Shown: positions 52,776 through 62,652 of the stretch, one piece after another | How the letters are laid out: each line of letters starts with the position of its first letter | How positions within the stretch are numbered: position 1 is the stretch's first letter | Notes under the pieces: model-generated | Database searches by the model: none | What the model was told of the DNA's origin: nothing | Seen by the model: only the letters and a program-made list of their open reading frames with translations | NCBI RefSeq assembly: GCF_019396325.1 | Contig: NZ_JAHKRO010000008.1 | Location: 62,001 to 126,000, forward strand | From: Nonomuraea ceibae | GTDB taxonomy: Bacteria; Actinomycetota; Actinomycetes; Streptosporangiales; Streptosporangiaceae | Direction of reading: 5' to 3' | DNA: 64,000 nt | Program-made: the position numbers and the translations under genes

Positions 52776-53780
52776 ATGGGACTGGGGCGTCGCCTCTATC
52801 GGGGCGAGATCGACGTCGACTTCGTCGGCAAGTGGCGGCTGTGGTACAGCCTGTCGGGCATCCTGCTGGCGATCTCCATCGCCGGTCTGCTGATCAACGG
52901 GCTCAACCTGGGCGTCGAGTTCAAGGGCGGATCGGTCTTCTCCTGGCAGCCGAAGACGACGGTCGGCATCGAGCAGGTCCGCGAGACGTTCCTGGACGAG
53001 GGCGTGCACCAGCCGATCGTGCAGACGGCCGGCGAGCGCTACCGGGTCACGACCGAGACGCTGCCCGAGAGCAAGACCCTCGAGCTGCAGAGCGTCATCG
53101 CCAAGGAGTACGGCGTCACGGTCGACGACGTCAACATCCAGTCGATCGGCGCCTCGTGGGGCGGTGAGGTGTCCACCAAGGCCTGGTGGGGCCTGGCCGT
53201 CTTCATGGTGGCGATCATCCTGTACCTGTCGATGGCGTTCGAGCCGAAGATGGCGCTGGCGGCGATCGTCGCGCTCATCCACGACCTGGTCATCACGGCC
53301 GGCATCTACGCCTGGTCGGGCTTCGAGGTCACGCCGGCGACGCTGCTGGGCTTCCTGACGATCCTCGGCTACTCGCTGTACGACGCGGTCGTGGTGTTCG
53401 ACATGATCAAGGAGGTCACGGCCAAGCTGGGCGCGACGTCGAAGCAGACCTACTCGATGGCGGCCAACGACGCCCTGAACCACACGCTGATCCGCTCGCT
53501 CAACACCTCGCTGGTGGCGATCCTGCCGGTGGCGGCGATCCTGTTCATCGGCACCACGGTGCTGGGCGCGGGCACGCTGAAGGACCTGTCGCTGGCCCTG
53601 TTCGTCGGCATGATCGTCGGCACCTACTCCTCGATCTGCGTGGCCACGCCGCTGCTGGTGACGCTCAAGGAGCGGGAGCCGCGCTACCAGGCCATCGCCC
53701 GCCGGCTGGCCTCCACCGGGGGCGGCAAGGGCGCCAAGGGGTCGAAGGGCTCCAGGAGCGCGGCCACGGCCAAGGGCTGA
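52776..53780 (+). CDS. secF: Protein translocase subunit SecF
   Basis: A 334-residue six-helix partner of SecD with GLNLGVEFKGGSVFSW, LGFLTILGYSLYDAVVVFD and SIGASWGGEV motifs of the family; the C-terminus is Gly/Lys/Ser-rich. ATG 52776 follows the secD stop by one base. It completes yajC-secD-secF and is followed by a terminator. Confidence 0.96.
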   Translation: MGLGRRLYRGEIDVDFVGKWRLWYSLSGILLAISIAGLLINGLNLGVEFKGGSVFSWQPKTTVGIEQVRETFLDEGVHQPIVQTAGERYRVTTETLPESKTLELQSVIAKEYGVTVDDVNIQSIGASWGGEVSTKAWWGLAVFMVAIILYLSMAFEPKMALAAIVALIHDLVITAGIYAWSGFEVTPATLLGFLTILGYSLYDAVVVFDMIKEVTAKLGATSKQTYSMAANDALNHTLIRSLNTSLVAILPVAAILFIGTTVLGAGTLKDLSLALFVGMIVGTYSSICVATPLLVTLKEREPRYQAIARRLASTGGGKGAKGSKGSRSAATAKG

Positions 53781-53790
53781 CCGCTTCGCC

Positions 53791-53824
53791 GACGCCCCCG
53801 CCCATGCGACCGGGCGGGGGCGTC
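53791..53824 (+). terminator. Terminator of the yajC-secDF operon
   Basis: GACGCCCCCGCCC pairs with GGGCGGGGGCGTC over an 8-base loop, an unbroken 13-bp GC stem 10 bp after the secF stop. Confidence 0.85.
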
Positions 53825-53828
53825 CGCG

Positions 53829-53865
53829 CGTCTGAACGCCCCCGTGAGTGCGTCTGAACGCCCCC
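53829..53865. repeat. Two-copy 15-bp direct repeat
   Basis: CGTCTGAACGCCCCC occurs at 53829 and 53851, 22 bp apart, directly after the secF terminator. The second copy changes in its tail. No function is apparent; it may be a slippage product. Confidence 0.6.
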
Positions 53866-53971
53866 TGAGCGCTCGCGGGGCCGCGGGTGGGCTCCGGGGG
53901 CGCTGGTCGGATTACCGCCCGTCATGGGCCATCATGGAGCCCGCAAGCGTGGACAGCCCCCGAGGAGTGAC

Positions 53972-54493
53972 GTGAAGACCGAGCTGAGCACGATGATCCT
54001 GGAGCGCATCCGGGACATCCCCGACTATCCGCAGCCCGGGGTGCTGTTCAAGGACATCACCCCGCTGCTGGACGACCCGGTGGCGTTCGCGGCCGTGGTG
54101 GACGAGCTGGCGGGGCTGCACGAGGTCGACAAGATCGTCGGCATCGAGGCGCGCGGCTTCATCCTGGCCGCCCCGGTCGCCTACCGGGCCGCCGCGGGAT
54201 TCGTGCCGGTCAGGAAGAAGGGCAAACTGCCTGCCGCCACGCTGGAGGCGTCCTACGATCTGGAGTACGGTTCCGCGACCATCGAGGTGCACGCCGACGC
54301 GTTCCAGCCCGGCGACCGCGTCCTCATCGTCGACGACGTGCTGGCCACCGGCGGCACGGCGGAGGCGACGGTCGAGCTGGTGCGCAGGGCCGGAGCCGAG
54401 GTCGTCGGCGTGGCCGTCCTCATGGAGCTCGCCTTCCTCAAGGGGCGCGAGCGCCTGACGGGGGTGGAGACCCACGCCCTGGTGATCGTCTGA
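53972..54493 (+). CDS. apt: Adenine phosphoribosyltransferase
   Basis: A 173-residue purine salvage enzyme that makes AMP from adenine and PRPP. It contains IRDIPDYPQPGVLFKDITPLL and IEARGFILAAPVA, and the PRPP motif VLIVDDVLATGGTAEA. GTG 53972 has GAGGAG before it. The order secF-apt-relA is conserved in actinobacteria. Confidence 0.96.
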   Translation: MKTELSTMILERIRDIPDYPQPGVLFKDITPLLDDPVAFAAVVDELAGLHEVDKIVGIEARGFILAAPVAYRAAAGFVPVRKKGKLPAATLEASYDLEYGSATIEVHADAFQPGDRVLIVDDVLATGGTAEATVELVRRAGAEVVGVAVLMELAFLKGRERLTGVETHALVIV

Positions 54494-54566
54494 GCAGGAC
54501 CCGCGGCGGCCCAGGTTCGCCGCCTGGATACACTGGGGGACCTGGACTCGAAAGTGAGGAGTCTGA

Positions 54567-56858
54567 GTGCCCCGTGATGTGGTCGCGCCCGACGTAGCGG
54601 ACGCAGGCAGCGCCGAGACCGTGCCCGGCGCGCCCGCGGCACGTCGACGGCGATTTGGGGGTGGTGGCATGAACCCGGTGCTGGAGCCGCTGTTCCGGAC
54701 CGTCCGCGCCACCCATCCCAAGGCCGACCTGCGGCTGATCGAGCGCGCCTACGACGTGGCCGCCTATCACCACCGCGATCAGAAGCGCAAGAGCGGCGAC
54801 CCGTACATCACGCACCCGCTGGCCGTGGCGACGATCCTGGCCGAGCTCGGCACCGACGACGAGACGCTCTGCGCCGCCCTGCTGCACGACACGGTCGAGG
54901 ACACCGCCTACAGCCTGGACGAGCTGCGCGGCGACTTCGGCGACACGATCGGCTCGCTGGTCGACGGCGTCACCAAGCTCGACAAGGTCAAGTTCGGTGA
55001 CGCCGCCCAGGCCGAGACCGTGCGCAAGATGGTCGTCGCCATGTCGCGCGACATCCGGGTGCTCATCATCAAGCTGGCCGACCGGCTCCACAACATGCGC
55101 ACGATGCGCTACCTGCCCGAGCACAAGCGCCACCAGAAGTCCCGCGAGACCCTGGAGATCTTCGCCCCGCTGGCCCACCGCCTGGGCATGAACACGATCA
55201 AGTGGGAGCTGGAGGACCTGGCGTTCGCCATGCTCTACCCCAAGCGCTACGACGAGATCGCGCGCATGGTGTCGGAGCGGGCGCCGCGTCGCGACCTGTT
55301 CCTGCAGGAGGTCATCGAGAAGGTCTCCGGCGACCTGCGCGACGCCAAGATCCGCGCCGTGGTCAAGGGCCGGCCGAAGCACTACTACTCGGTCTACCAG
55401 AAGATGATCGCCCGCGACGTGGCCTTCGACGACATCTACGACCTGGTGGGCATCCGGGTCCTCGTCGACAGCGTGCGCGACTGCTATGCGGCGCTCGGAA
55501 CGATCCACGCGCGCTGGAACCCGGTCCCTGGCCGGTTCAAGGACTACATCGCGATGCCCAAGTTCAACATGTACCAGTCGCTACACACGACGGTGATCGG
55601 TCCCGAGGGCAAGCCGGTGGAGCTGCAGATCCGCACCCACGGCATGCACCACAGGGCCGAATACGGCGTGGCCGCGCACTGGAAGTACAAGGAGGAGGTC
55701 GGCGGCCCCGGACCCGCCGGCAAGGTCAAGCCGGGCAGCGACATGGCCTGGCTGCGCCAGCTCCTCGACTGGCAGAAGGAGACCGCCGACCCGGGCGAGT
55801 TCCTGGAGTCGCTGCGCTTCGACCTGTCGGTGTCGGAGGTCTACGTCTTCACCCCCAAGGGCCAGGTCATCCCGCTGCCCGAAGGGGGCACGCCGGTCGA
55901 CTTCGCCTACGCCGTGCACACCGAGGTGGGCCACCGGTGCATCGGCGCCCGGGTCAACGGCCGGCTGGTGCCGCTGGAGTCGCGGCTGGGCAACGGCGAC
56001 ACCGTCGAGATCTTCACCTCCAAGTCGCCCGACGCCGGGCCGTCGCGCGACTGGCTCAAGTTCGTCAAGTCCGGCCGCGCCCGTAACAAGATCCGGCAGT
56101 GGTTTTCCAAGGAGCGCCGCGAGACCGCGATCGAGGCGGGCAAGGAGGCCATCGGGCGGGCGATGCGCAAGCAGGGCCTGCCGCTGCAGCGGCTGATGTC
56201 CGGCGAGGCGCTGCTGGCCCTGGCCCGCGACCTGCGCTACCCGGACGTCTCGGCCCTGTACGCGGCCGTGGGCGAGGGCCACACGGCCGCGCAGACGGTC
56301 GTGCAGAAGCTCGTGGCGTCCATCGGCGGGGTGGAGAGCGCCGAGGAGGACATCGCCGAGACGTCGCTGCCCACGCGCCTGCGCGGCCGTCCCAGGGGCG
56401 GCGGGGCCGGCGTGGTCGTGGCGGGCGACGCCGACGTGTGGGTGCGGCTGTCCAAGTGCTGCACGCCGGTGCCCGGTGACGAGATCGTCGGGTTCGTCAC
56501 CCGCGGCCACGGCGTCTCGGTGCACCGCGCCGACTGCACCAACGTCCAGCAGCTGCGCACTCAGCCCGACCGGCTGGTCGAGGTGAGCTGGTCGCCGGGC
56601 GACGACAGCGTGTTCCTGGTGGCGATCCAGGTGGAGGCGCTCGACCGGCCGCGCCTGCTGTCCGACGTCACCCGTACGCTGTCCGACCAGCACGTCAACA
56701 TCCTCAGCGCCTCCGTCACCACCTCGCGCGACCGGGTGGCGGTCAGCAAGTTCACCTTCGAGATGGGCGATCCCAAGCACCTGGGCCACGTGCTCAAGGC
56801 CGTCAGGAGCATCCAGGGCGTCTTCGACGTCTACCGGGTGAGCGGCGCGGGCAGCTAG
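54567..56858 (+). CDS. relA: Bifunctional (p)ppGpp synthetase/hydrolase
   Basis: A 763-residue Rel protein that makes and breaks ppGpp in the stringent response. The HD hydrolase has [17 protein letters not shown] and LLHDTVEDT (His107-Asp108). The synthetase has [13 protein letters not shown] and [22 protein letters not shown] (about 430-490, [14 protein letters not shown]) and ACT domains follow to the end. GTG 54567 with GAGGAG. Its TAG overlaps the stop of the convergent gene. Confidence 0.97.
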   Translation: MPRDVVAPDVADAGSAETVPGAPAARRRRFGGGGMNPVLEPLFRTVRATHPKADLRLIERAYDVAAYHHRDQKRKSGDPYITHPLAVATILAELGTDDETLCAALLHDTVEDTAYSLDELRGDFGDTIGSLVDGVTKLDKVKFGDAAQAETVRKMVVAMSRDIRVLIIKLADRLHNMRTMRYLPEHKRHQKSRETLEIFAPLAHRLGMNTIKWELEDLAFAMLYPKRYDEIARMVSERAPRRDLFLQEVIEKVSGDLRDAKIRAVVKGRPKHYYSVYQKMIARDVAFDDIYDLVGIRVLVDSVRDCYAALGTIHARWNPVPGRFKDYIAMPKFNMYQSLHTTVIGPEGKPVELQIRTHGMHHRAEYGVAAHWKYKEEVGGPGPAGKVKPGSDMAWLRQLLDWQKETADPGEFLESLRFDLSVSEVYVFTPKGQVIPLPEGGTPVDFAYAVHTEVGHRCIGARVNGRLVPLESRLGNGDTVEIFTSKSPDAGPSRDWLKFVKSGRARNKIRQWFSKERRETAIEAGKEAIGRAMRKQGLPLQRLMSGEALLALARDLRYPDVSALYAAVGEGHTAAQTVVQKLVASIGGVESAEEDIAETSLPTRLRGRPRGGGAGVVVAGDADVWVRLSKCCTPVPGDEIVGFVTRGHGVSVHRADCTNVQQLRTQPDRLVEVSWSPGDDSVFLVAIQVEALDRPRLLSDVTRTLSDQHVNILSASVTTSRDRVAVSKFTFEMGDPKHLGHVLKAVRSIQGVFDVYRVSGAGS

Positions 56859-57946
56859 CGGGGCCGCAGGTCGGGCAGGTTGACGACGATCGCCTCCTGG
56901 GTGCTGCGCGCGATGACGACGACGGCCTCCCGCGACGGGTCGGGGTTCTCCTCGCGGTGCGGCACGTACGGGGGCACGAAGACGTAGTCGCCGGGCCCGG
57001 TGTCGACGCGCCGCTCGCGACCGTCCTCCAGGAAGACGAACGACGGGGTGCCGCTGACCACGTAGATGGCGGTCTCCGAGGCGCCGTGGTGGTGGTCGGC
57101 CGAGCGGGTGGCGGGGGAGACGTGCGTCTGGCCCATCCACAGCCGCCGTGACCCGGTCGTGCCGTCGCTGATCGCGGCCAGCCGCCGCATGCCGGGCGTC
57201 TGCGCGGTGCCGCCGGACAGGCCGGAGGACGGCACGTGGCGCAGCGGCTGGTGGAACGGGTCGGCCTCGATGCGGTGGCCCTCCCACAGGCGGCCGCCGG
57301 CGCGGTCGAGGACGCCGGTCGCGGCGGCGGCCAGCCGGGCCGGGTCGTCGCGGGCGGCCAGCAGCTCGGCGGCCAGCTCGGGGTCCTGGGCGCGCAGCTC
57401 GCGCAGCAGCCACTTGCCGTCGCCGTGCCAGCGGCCCGCCAGCGACAGTGCCAGCCGGGCGGTCTCCTCGACGACGTGCCAGGAGGTGAAGGCGCGCTCG
57501 CCGGGGTCGCCGCCGCCCGCCAGGTCGTCCAGCAGGTCCGACAGCACGTAGCGGGCCCGGTCGAGCCGGGGCGCGGGCAGCGGGCCAGGACCGGCGTCGA
57601 GGCGGGCGCGCAGCTCGCGCTGGAGCTCGGCGGCCTGGCCGTCCGAGCGGTCCACGAGCAGGACGCCGTCGGCGCACAGGCGCATCAGCGTGGGCCGGTC
57701 GCGCGCGACGTCCTGCTCGACGAAGGCGAGCAGGCTGGTGCGGCTGTGCACGAGCAGCTCCACCGGCCACTCCCGCCACCGGCGCGACTCCTTCACCGGC
57801 CGGGCCAGGCCGTCGATCACCACGACGACGTCGAGGTCGGAGGTGGGCGTGCGCCGCCCGGTCACCGAGCTGCCGCCGAGGAAGGCGTACAGGGCGCCGG
57901 GAAAGAGCTCCTCGACGAGGGTGCGCGCGGCCGTCACGGGATCCAT
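56855..57946 (-). CDS. Nucleotidyltransferase-cupin fusion protein
   Basis: A 363-residue protein joining two families. Residues 1-240 are a minimal-type nucleotidyltransferase ([20 protein letters not shown], Asp37 and Asp39) with a helical substrate domain. Residues 250-345 are a cupin (His285-287 in [33 protein letters not shown]). Such a pairing could modify and sense a small ligand. TATGCT seven bases before ATG 57946 suggests a leaderless mRNA. It is convergent with relA. The fused domains are seen; any linked biochemical role is inference. Confidence 0.78.
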   Translation of the reverse strand: MDPVTAARTLVEELFPGALYAFLGGSSVTGRRTPTSDLDVVVVIDGLARPVKESRRWREWPVELLVHSRTSLLAFVEQDVARDRPTLMRLCADGVLLVDRSDGQAAELQRELRARLDAGPGPLPAPRLDRARYVLSDLLDDLAGGGDPGERAFTSWHVVEETARLALSLAGRWHGDGKWLLRELRAQDPELAAELLAARDDPARLAAAATGVLDRAGGRLWEGHRIEADPFHQPLRHVPSSGLSGGTAQTPGMRRLAAISDGTTGSRRLWMGQTHVSPATRSADHHHGASETAIYVVSGTPSFVFLEDGRERRVDTGPGDYVFVPPYVPHREENPDPSREAVVVIARSTQEAIVVNLPDLRPR

Positions 57947-57963
57947 GACGGCCAGCATAGGTC

Positions 57964-58407
57964 TCAGAGCTGCCGGGAGAACGTGACCAGGTCGTTACCG
58001 GGGCCGTTGTAGCCGGGCACCGGCGGGCTCACCTCGAATCCCAGACGCCGGTGGAAGGCGATCGACGCCGTGTTGACGGGGGAGGTGATCGCCCTGACCA
58101 CGTGGCAGCCGTGCTCACGGGCCAGGTCGAAGAAGCGCCCGTACAGGCGCCTGCCCAGGCCGGCCGCCCGCTCGCGCGGGCTGACGCCGACGAAGTGGAT
58201 GTACGCCTCGCCGGGCAGCGACGGCGAGACGAGGCCGACGAGGAAGCCGGCCAGCCCGGCCGGCCCCTCGGCGACGAAGCTCGTGCGGTGAAAGTGGTCG
58301 AGGAAGAGCCGGGGGAGCACGGGCAGTATCGGCCGCCCCCACCACTCGTCGACCACCGCCGCGATCGCGTCATAGTCGCCGGGGACGGCGGACCGGATCT
58401 CGTCCAC
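57964..58407 (-). CDS. GNAT acetyltransferase
   Basis: A 147-residue GNAT protein with acetyl-CoA loop RERAAGLGRRLYGRFFDLA and the ending AFHRRLGFEVSPPV. The GTG 58407 start lies 5 bp after the DUF349 stop, so both are probably co-transcribed. Substrate unknown. Confidence 0.85.
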   Translation of the reverse strand: MDEIRSAVPGDYDAIAAVVDEWWGRPILPVLPRLFLDHFHRTSFVAEGPAGLAGFLVGLVSPSLPGEAYIHFVGVSPRERAAGLGRRLYGRFFDLAREHGCHVVRAITSPVNTASIAFHRRLGFEVSPPVPGYNGPGNDLVTFSRQL

Positions 58408-58412
58408 GCGCG

Positions 58413-59642
58413 TCAGCTGAACTCGGCCAGCGTGCGCTCGGCCTCCTCCAGCCAGGAGCGGCGCGCGATGATCGCCTCCTCGGCCTCCTTGGCGTCCTTG
58501 GCCCGGCCGTTGGCCTGGGCCTTGGCCAGCCGCTTCTCCAGCTGCTCGATCGAGGTGCGGAGCTGGTCGACCGTGCTCTGCGCGCGGGCGCGGGCCTCGG
58601 GGTTGGAGCGCTTCCACTCGGCGTCCTCGGCCTTGCGCACGGCGTCGTCGACCTTGCGCAGCCCGCCCTCCAGCCGGTCGCGCTGCTCGCGCGGCACCGG
58701 GCCGGCGGCCTCCCAGCGCTCCAGCAGGTTGCGCAGCGCCGCCCGGGCCGCGCGCACGTCGGTGACCGGGAGCAGCTTCTCGGCCTCGATCAGCAGCTCC
58801 TGCTTCACCTCCGCGTTGGCGGCCAGCGAGGCGTCACGCTCGGCGAAGACGGCCGAACGCGCCTGGAAGAACTGGTCCTGGGCGCCCTTGAAGCGCGCCC
58901 ACAGCTCGTCCTCGACCTCGCGGGAGGCGCGGCCGGCGCTCTTCCAGCGCTGCATCAGGTCGCGGTAGACGGCCGCGGTCTCGCCCCAGTCGGTCGAGCC
59001 GGCGATCGCCTCCGCCTCGGCCACGATGGCCTCCTTGGCGGCGCGCACGCCCTCACGCTGCTCGTCGAGCCCGGCGAAGTACTGCTTGCGCCGCTTGGCG
59101 AAGGCCGTGCGGGCGGCCGAGAGCCGCTTCCACAGCTGCGCCTCGGTGACCCGGTCGATGCGGTCGGCGGCCTTCCACTCCTCGACGAGCTGGCGCAGCC
59201 GCTCGCCGCCGGACTTCCAGTGAGTGGTCTCGTCGGCGATGCGCTCGGCCTCGGCGACGATCCGCTCCTTGACGCCCCTGGCCTCGACCCGGGCCTGCTC
59301 ACGCGCCGCCTTGACCTCCTCGCGGCGCTGGGCGACCAGCTCCGAGAGGGTGTCGAGGCGGGCCGTCAGCGCGCCCAGGTCGCCGACGGCGTGCGCGTCG
59401 GAGACCGCCTCACGCAGCTTGACGATGCTGGCCTCGGCCTGCGCCGGAGCCAGGTCGGTGCCGCGCACGCGCTGCTCCAGGAGCTGGACCTGGCCGGCCA
59501 GTTCGTCGTACTTGCGATGGAAGTAGGCCAGTGCCTCTTCGGGCTCGCCGGCCTGCCAGGACCCGACGGCCCGCTCTCCCTCAGCCGTACGCACGTAGAC
59601 GGTGCCGTCGTCGTCTACCCGGCCCCACGGGTCGGTGCTCAC
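58413..59642 (-). CDS. DUF349 repeat coiled-coil protein
   Basis: A 409-residue cytosolic protein of mainly charged helices. DUF349 units repeat with W/F spacing (WKSGGERLRQLVEEWKAADR; LMQRWKSAGRASREVEDELW; LRNLLERWEAAGPVPREQRD). The N-terminus is a short WGRVDDDGTVYVRT sheet. GTG 59642 follows GGGAGG. Its role is not established; it is widely kept in actinobacteria near relA and hisS. Confidence 0.88.
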   Translation of the reverse strand: MSTDPWGRVDDDGTVYVRTAEGERAVGSWQAGEPEEALAYFHRKYDELAGQVQLLEQRVRGTDLAPAQAEASIVKLREAVSDAHAVGDLGALTARLDTLSELVAQRREEVKAAREQARVEARGVKERIVAEAERIADETTHWKSGGERLRQLVEEWKAADRIDRVTEAQLWKRLSAARTAFAKRRKQYFAGLDEQREGVRAAKEAIVAEAEAIAGSTDWGETAAVYRDLMQRWKSAGRASREVEDELWARFKGAQDQFFQARSAVFAERDASLAANAEVKQELLIEAEKLLPVTDVRAARAALRNLLERWEAAGPVPREQRDRLEGGLRKVDDAVRKAEDAEWKRSNPEARARAQSTVDQLRTSIEQLEKRLAKAQANGRAKDAKEAEEAIIARRSWLEEAERTLAEFS

Positions 59643-59703
59643 CGTGTCCTCCCGCACTTTCCATCAGACCCTTCGGGACTCTTCGTCCCTAGTTTGTATT
59701 ACG

Positions 59704-60573
59704 TCAGCTCTTGCCACTGATTGTCACGTCTTTGATTTCGACGGTTTCCTTGGGAGCTCCGGTCCCATCACCCGAATCGCCGATGACGCCCGCCTTGTTC
59801 ACCTTGTCCAGGATGTCGAGCCCCTTCGTGATCGTACCCACCGGTGTGTAATCGGGGGTGAGACCGATGTCGCCGTACACGAGGAAGAACTGGCTCCCCG
59901 TCGAGCCCGGCGCCTGCGTCTTGGCCATCGCCATCACGCCGCGCTTGTAGGTGGCGCCCTCCAGGTTCTCCTCGACCATCACGTAGCCGGGCCCGCCCGA
60001 GCCGTCGCCCTGGGCCTTGCCGTCGGCCTTGGCCTTCGGGTCGCCGCACTGCAGCATCGGGAACTTGTCGTTGCCGAGCCGGTGGCACTTGCTGCCGTCG
60101 TAGAAGTTCTTGCTCGCCAGGTGGTCCAGCGAGTTGACGGTGCACGGCGCCTTGGCGTTGTCCAGCGTCACCACGATGTCGCCGAGATTGGTCTCCAGCG
60201 TCATCGTCTTGGTGGCCGGCTTGAGCTTCACCTCCGCCGGCGGCATGCCGACGTCCTTGACCTGTCCGCCCGCCGTGTCGGCGACGTAGCCGCACGTGCC
60301 GGTCGCCGGATCGTACGGCTTGGGCTGCGCGGCCGCGGAGGCGGTCTCCTGCGGCGCGGAGGCGGTCGGGGTGCTGGCTGCCTCCGTCGCGGAGTCGCCA
60401 CCGCCCAGCATCGCCACCGCGGCGACGATGCCGCCCACCACGACGACCACGCCCACCGTGGAGCCGATGATCGCGGTGCGCTTGTTGCGCTGCTCACGCT
60501 CCAGGCGGCGCTGCATCTGCCGCTCGTAGTGCTCGCGTGCCAGCTGCTTCTGCCGGTCCTTCCCCGTGGCCAC
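59704..60573 (-). CDS. Membrane-anchored cyclophilin-type peptidyl-prolyl isomerase
   Basis: A 289-residue protein with a basic N-terminus, one membrane helix (34-56), an Ala/Thr-rich spacer and a cyclophilin domain with ETNLGDIVVTLDNAKAP, FYDGSKCHRL and GSTGSQFFLVYGD. Cyclophilin domains speed proline isomerisation. Here the domain would lie outside the membrane. GTG 60573 follows GGGAGG. It is divergent from the MBL gene. Confidence 0.9.
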   Translation of the reverse strand: MATGKDRQKQLAREHYERQMQRRLEREQRNKRTAIIGSTVGVVVVVGGIVAAVAMLGGGDSATEAASTPTASAPQETASAAAQPKPYDPATGTCGYVADTAGGQVKDVGMPPAEVKLKPATKTMTLETNLGDIVVTLDNAKAPCTVNSLDHLASKNFYDGSKCHRLGNDKFPMLQCGDPKAKADGKAQGDGSGGPGYVMVEENLEGATYKRGVMAMAKTQAPGSTGSQFFLVYGDIGLTPDYTPVGTITKGLDILDKVNKAGVIGDSGDGTGAPKETVEIKDVTISGKS

Positions 60574-60712
60574 CGCTTTGCCTCCCATAGTCAATCAACT
60601 GAGGTGGGCGAATCGTATCGGCCAACGGGTAATGATTCGCAGCCCGGCGACCCGCACCGGTACCCTTCGGTTACATTCCCATTGGCATTTTTGACGAGAT
60701 CAGCTGAGGCAG

Positions 60713-61393
60713 ATGCTCATCGCCGGCTTCCCCGCAGGGGCCTTCCAGGCCAATTGTTACGCCGTCGCGCCCGCTGCGGGCGAGGAGTGCGTCATCATCG
60801 ACCCAGGTCAGGACGCCACCGAGGGAGTCGAGGAGCTGCTGCGCGAGCACCGCCTCAAGCCGGTCGCGGTCCTGCTCACCCACGGCCACCTCGACCACGT
60901 GTGGTCGGTGGCCCCGGTCTGCGGCGCGCGCGACGTCCCCGCCTGGATCCACCCCGAGGACCGGCACCTGCTGAGCGACCCGGCGGCCGGCTGGTCGCCG
61001 ACGAGCGCGTCGCTGTTCGGCGGCATCACGCTGAGCGAGCCCGACGACGTCCGCGAGCTGTCCGACGGCGCCGTGCTGGAGCTGGCCGGCATGGAGTTCA
61101 CCGTCGACCACACGCCCGGCCATACCAGGGGGTCGGTGAGCTTCAGGCTGCCCGCTGACGAGATCATGTTCGCGGGTGACCTGCTGTTCGCCGGCTCCAT
61201 CGGCCGCACCGACCTGCCGGGCGGTGACTATCCGACGATCCTGCGCAGCCTCGCTGCCAAGTGCCTGACGCTGCCTGACGATACGGTCGTCCTGCCGGGC
61301 CACGGACCACAGACCACGATCGGCCACGAGCGCGCCACCAATCCTTATCTCAAGGAGGCCGCGCCGCACGCCGGTCCCACACGAGGAATCTGA
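60713..61393 (+). CDS. MBL-fold hydrolase (glyoxalase II-like)
   Basis: A 226-residue metallo-beta-lactamase fold hydrolase with motif THGHLDH, then [28 protein letters not shown] and PGHGPQT, matching the hydroxyacylglutathione hydrolase-like group. These are thought to act on thioesters of mycothiol in actinobacteria. Its TGA overlaps the hisS ATG. A gene of this type sits before hisS in many actinobacteria. Confidence 0.88.
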   Translation: MLIAGFPAGAFQANCYAVAPAAGEECVIIDPGQDATEGVEELLREHRLKPVAVLLTHGHLDHVWSVAPVCGARDVPAWIHPEDRHLLSDPAAGWSPTSASLFGGITLSEPDDVRELSDGAVLELAGMEFTVDHTPGHTRGSVSFRLPADEIMFAGDLLFAGSIGRTDLPGGDYPTILRSLAAKCLTLPDDTVVLPGHGPQTTIGHERATNPYLKEAAPHAGPTRGI

Positions 61394-62652
61394 TGACTTT
61401 CCAAGCACCGAAGGGCACGTTCGACTGGCTGCCACCCCGCTCCGAGCAGGTTCTCGCCGTCCGCGAGGCGCTCGTCGCCCCGGTACGGCTGGCGGGCTAC
61501 GGCTATGTCGAGACGCCCGTCTTCGAAGACACGCAGCTGTTCGCCAGGGGCGTAGGCGAGTCGACCGACATCGTCTCCAAGGAGATGTACACCTTCCCCG
61601 ACAAGGCCGGCCGCTCGCTGACCCTGCGGCCCGAGGGCACCGCGTCCGTGGTGCGCGCCGTCCTGCAGCACAACCTGCAGGCCGGGCAGCTCCCGGTCAA
61701 GCTGTGGTACTCCGGCAGCCAGTTCCGCTACGAGAACGTGCAGAAGGGCCGCTACCGGCACTTCTGGCAGGTCGGCGCGGAGGCGCTCGGCACCGAGGAC
61801 CCCGCGCTCGACACCGAGCTGATCGTGCTGGCCGCCCGGGGCTTCGCCGCGCTGGGGCTGCGCAACGTCCGGCTGCTGCTCAACTCGCTGGGTGACAAGA
61901 CCTGCCGGCCCGTCTACCGGGCGGCGCTGCAGGACTTCCTGCGCGGCCTCGACCTCGACGACGACACCCGCGCCCGGATCGAGATCAACCCGTTGCGCGT
62001 GCTGGACGACAAGCGGCCCGAGGTGCAGGCCCAGCTCACCGGCGCGCCGCTGATCGTCGACCACCTGTGCGAGGGCTGCAAGGCCTACCACGAGGAGGTC
62101 CGGTCCCTGCTGACCGCCTCCGGCATCGCCTTCGAGGACGACCCCAAGCTCGTGCGCGGCCTCGACTACTACACCCGCACCACGTTCGAGTTCGTGCACG
62201 GCGGGCTCGGCTCGCAGTCGGCCATCGGCGGCGGCGGACGCTACGACGGCCTCAGCGAGATGCTCGGCGGCCCGCCGCTGCCCAGCGTCGGCTGGGCGCT
62301 CGGCGTCGACCGCACGTTCCTGGCGATGGAGGCCGAGGGCCTGCTGCCCGAGACCGCGCCAGGCCGCGTCCAGGTGTACGGTGTCGCGCTGGGCGACGAC
62401 GCCCGCCGCCGGATGTTCCACCTCGTCGCGGAGCTGCGCGGGGCGGGCGTCAGCGCCGACATGGCCTTCGGCGGCAAGGGGCTCAAGGGCGCGATGAAGG
62501 GCGCCGACCGCTCGGGCGCCCGGTTCGCGCTCATCCTGGGCGAGCGTGACCTGGCCGCCGGGGCCGCGCAAGTGAAAGACCTGACCACCGCTGAGCAGAC
62601 CGAGGTGCCGCTGGCCCAGGTCGTCGACGTCTTGAAGGGGAAAGTGCAGTGA
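61393..62652 (+). CDS. hisS: Histidyl-tRNA synthetase
   Basis: A 419-residue class II synthetase. It shows [16 protein letters not shown] (start), [12 protein letters not shown] (motif 2 start), [31 protein letters not shown] and GGGRYDGL (histidine site). The anticodon-binding domain is at the end. ATG 61393 shares bases with the MBL stop; its TGA overlaps the aspS GTG. Confidence 0.97.
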   Translation: MTFQAPKGTFDWLPPRSEQVLAVREALVAPVRLAGYGYVETPVFEDTQLFARGVGESTDIVSKEMYTFPDKAGRSLTLRPEGTASVVRAVLQHNLQAGQLPVKLWYSGSQFRYENVQKGRYRHFWQVGAEALGTEDPALDTELIVLAARGFAALGLRNVRLLLNSLGDKTCRPVYRAALQDFLRGLDLDDDTRARIEINPLRVLDDKRPEVQAQLTGAPLIVDHLCEGCKAYHEEVRSLLTASGIAFEDDPKLVRGLDYYTRTTFEFVHGGLGSQSAIGGGGRYDGLSEMLGGPPLPSVGWALGVDRTFLAMEAEGLLPETAPGRVQVYGVALGDDARRRMFHLVAELRGAGVSADMAFGGKGLKGAMKGADRSGARFALILGERDLAAGAAQVKDLTTAEQTEVPLAQVVDVLKGKVQ

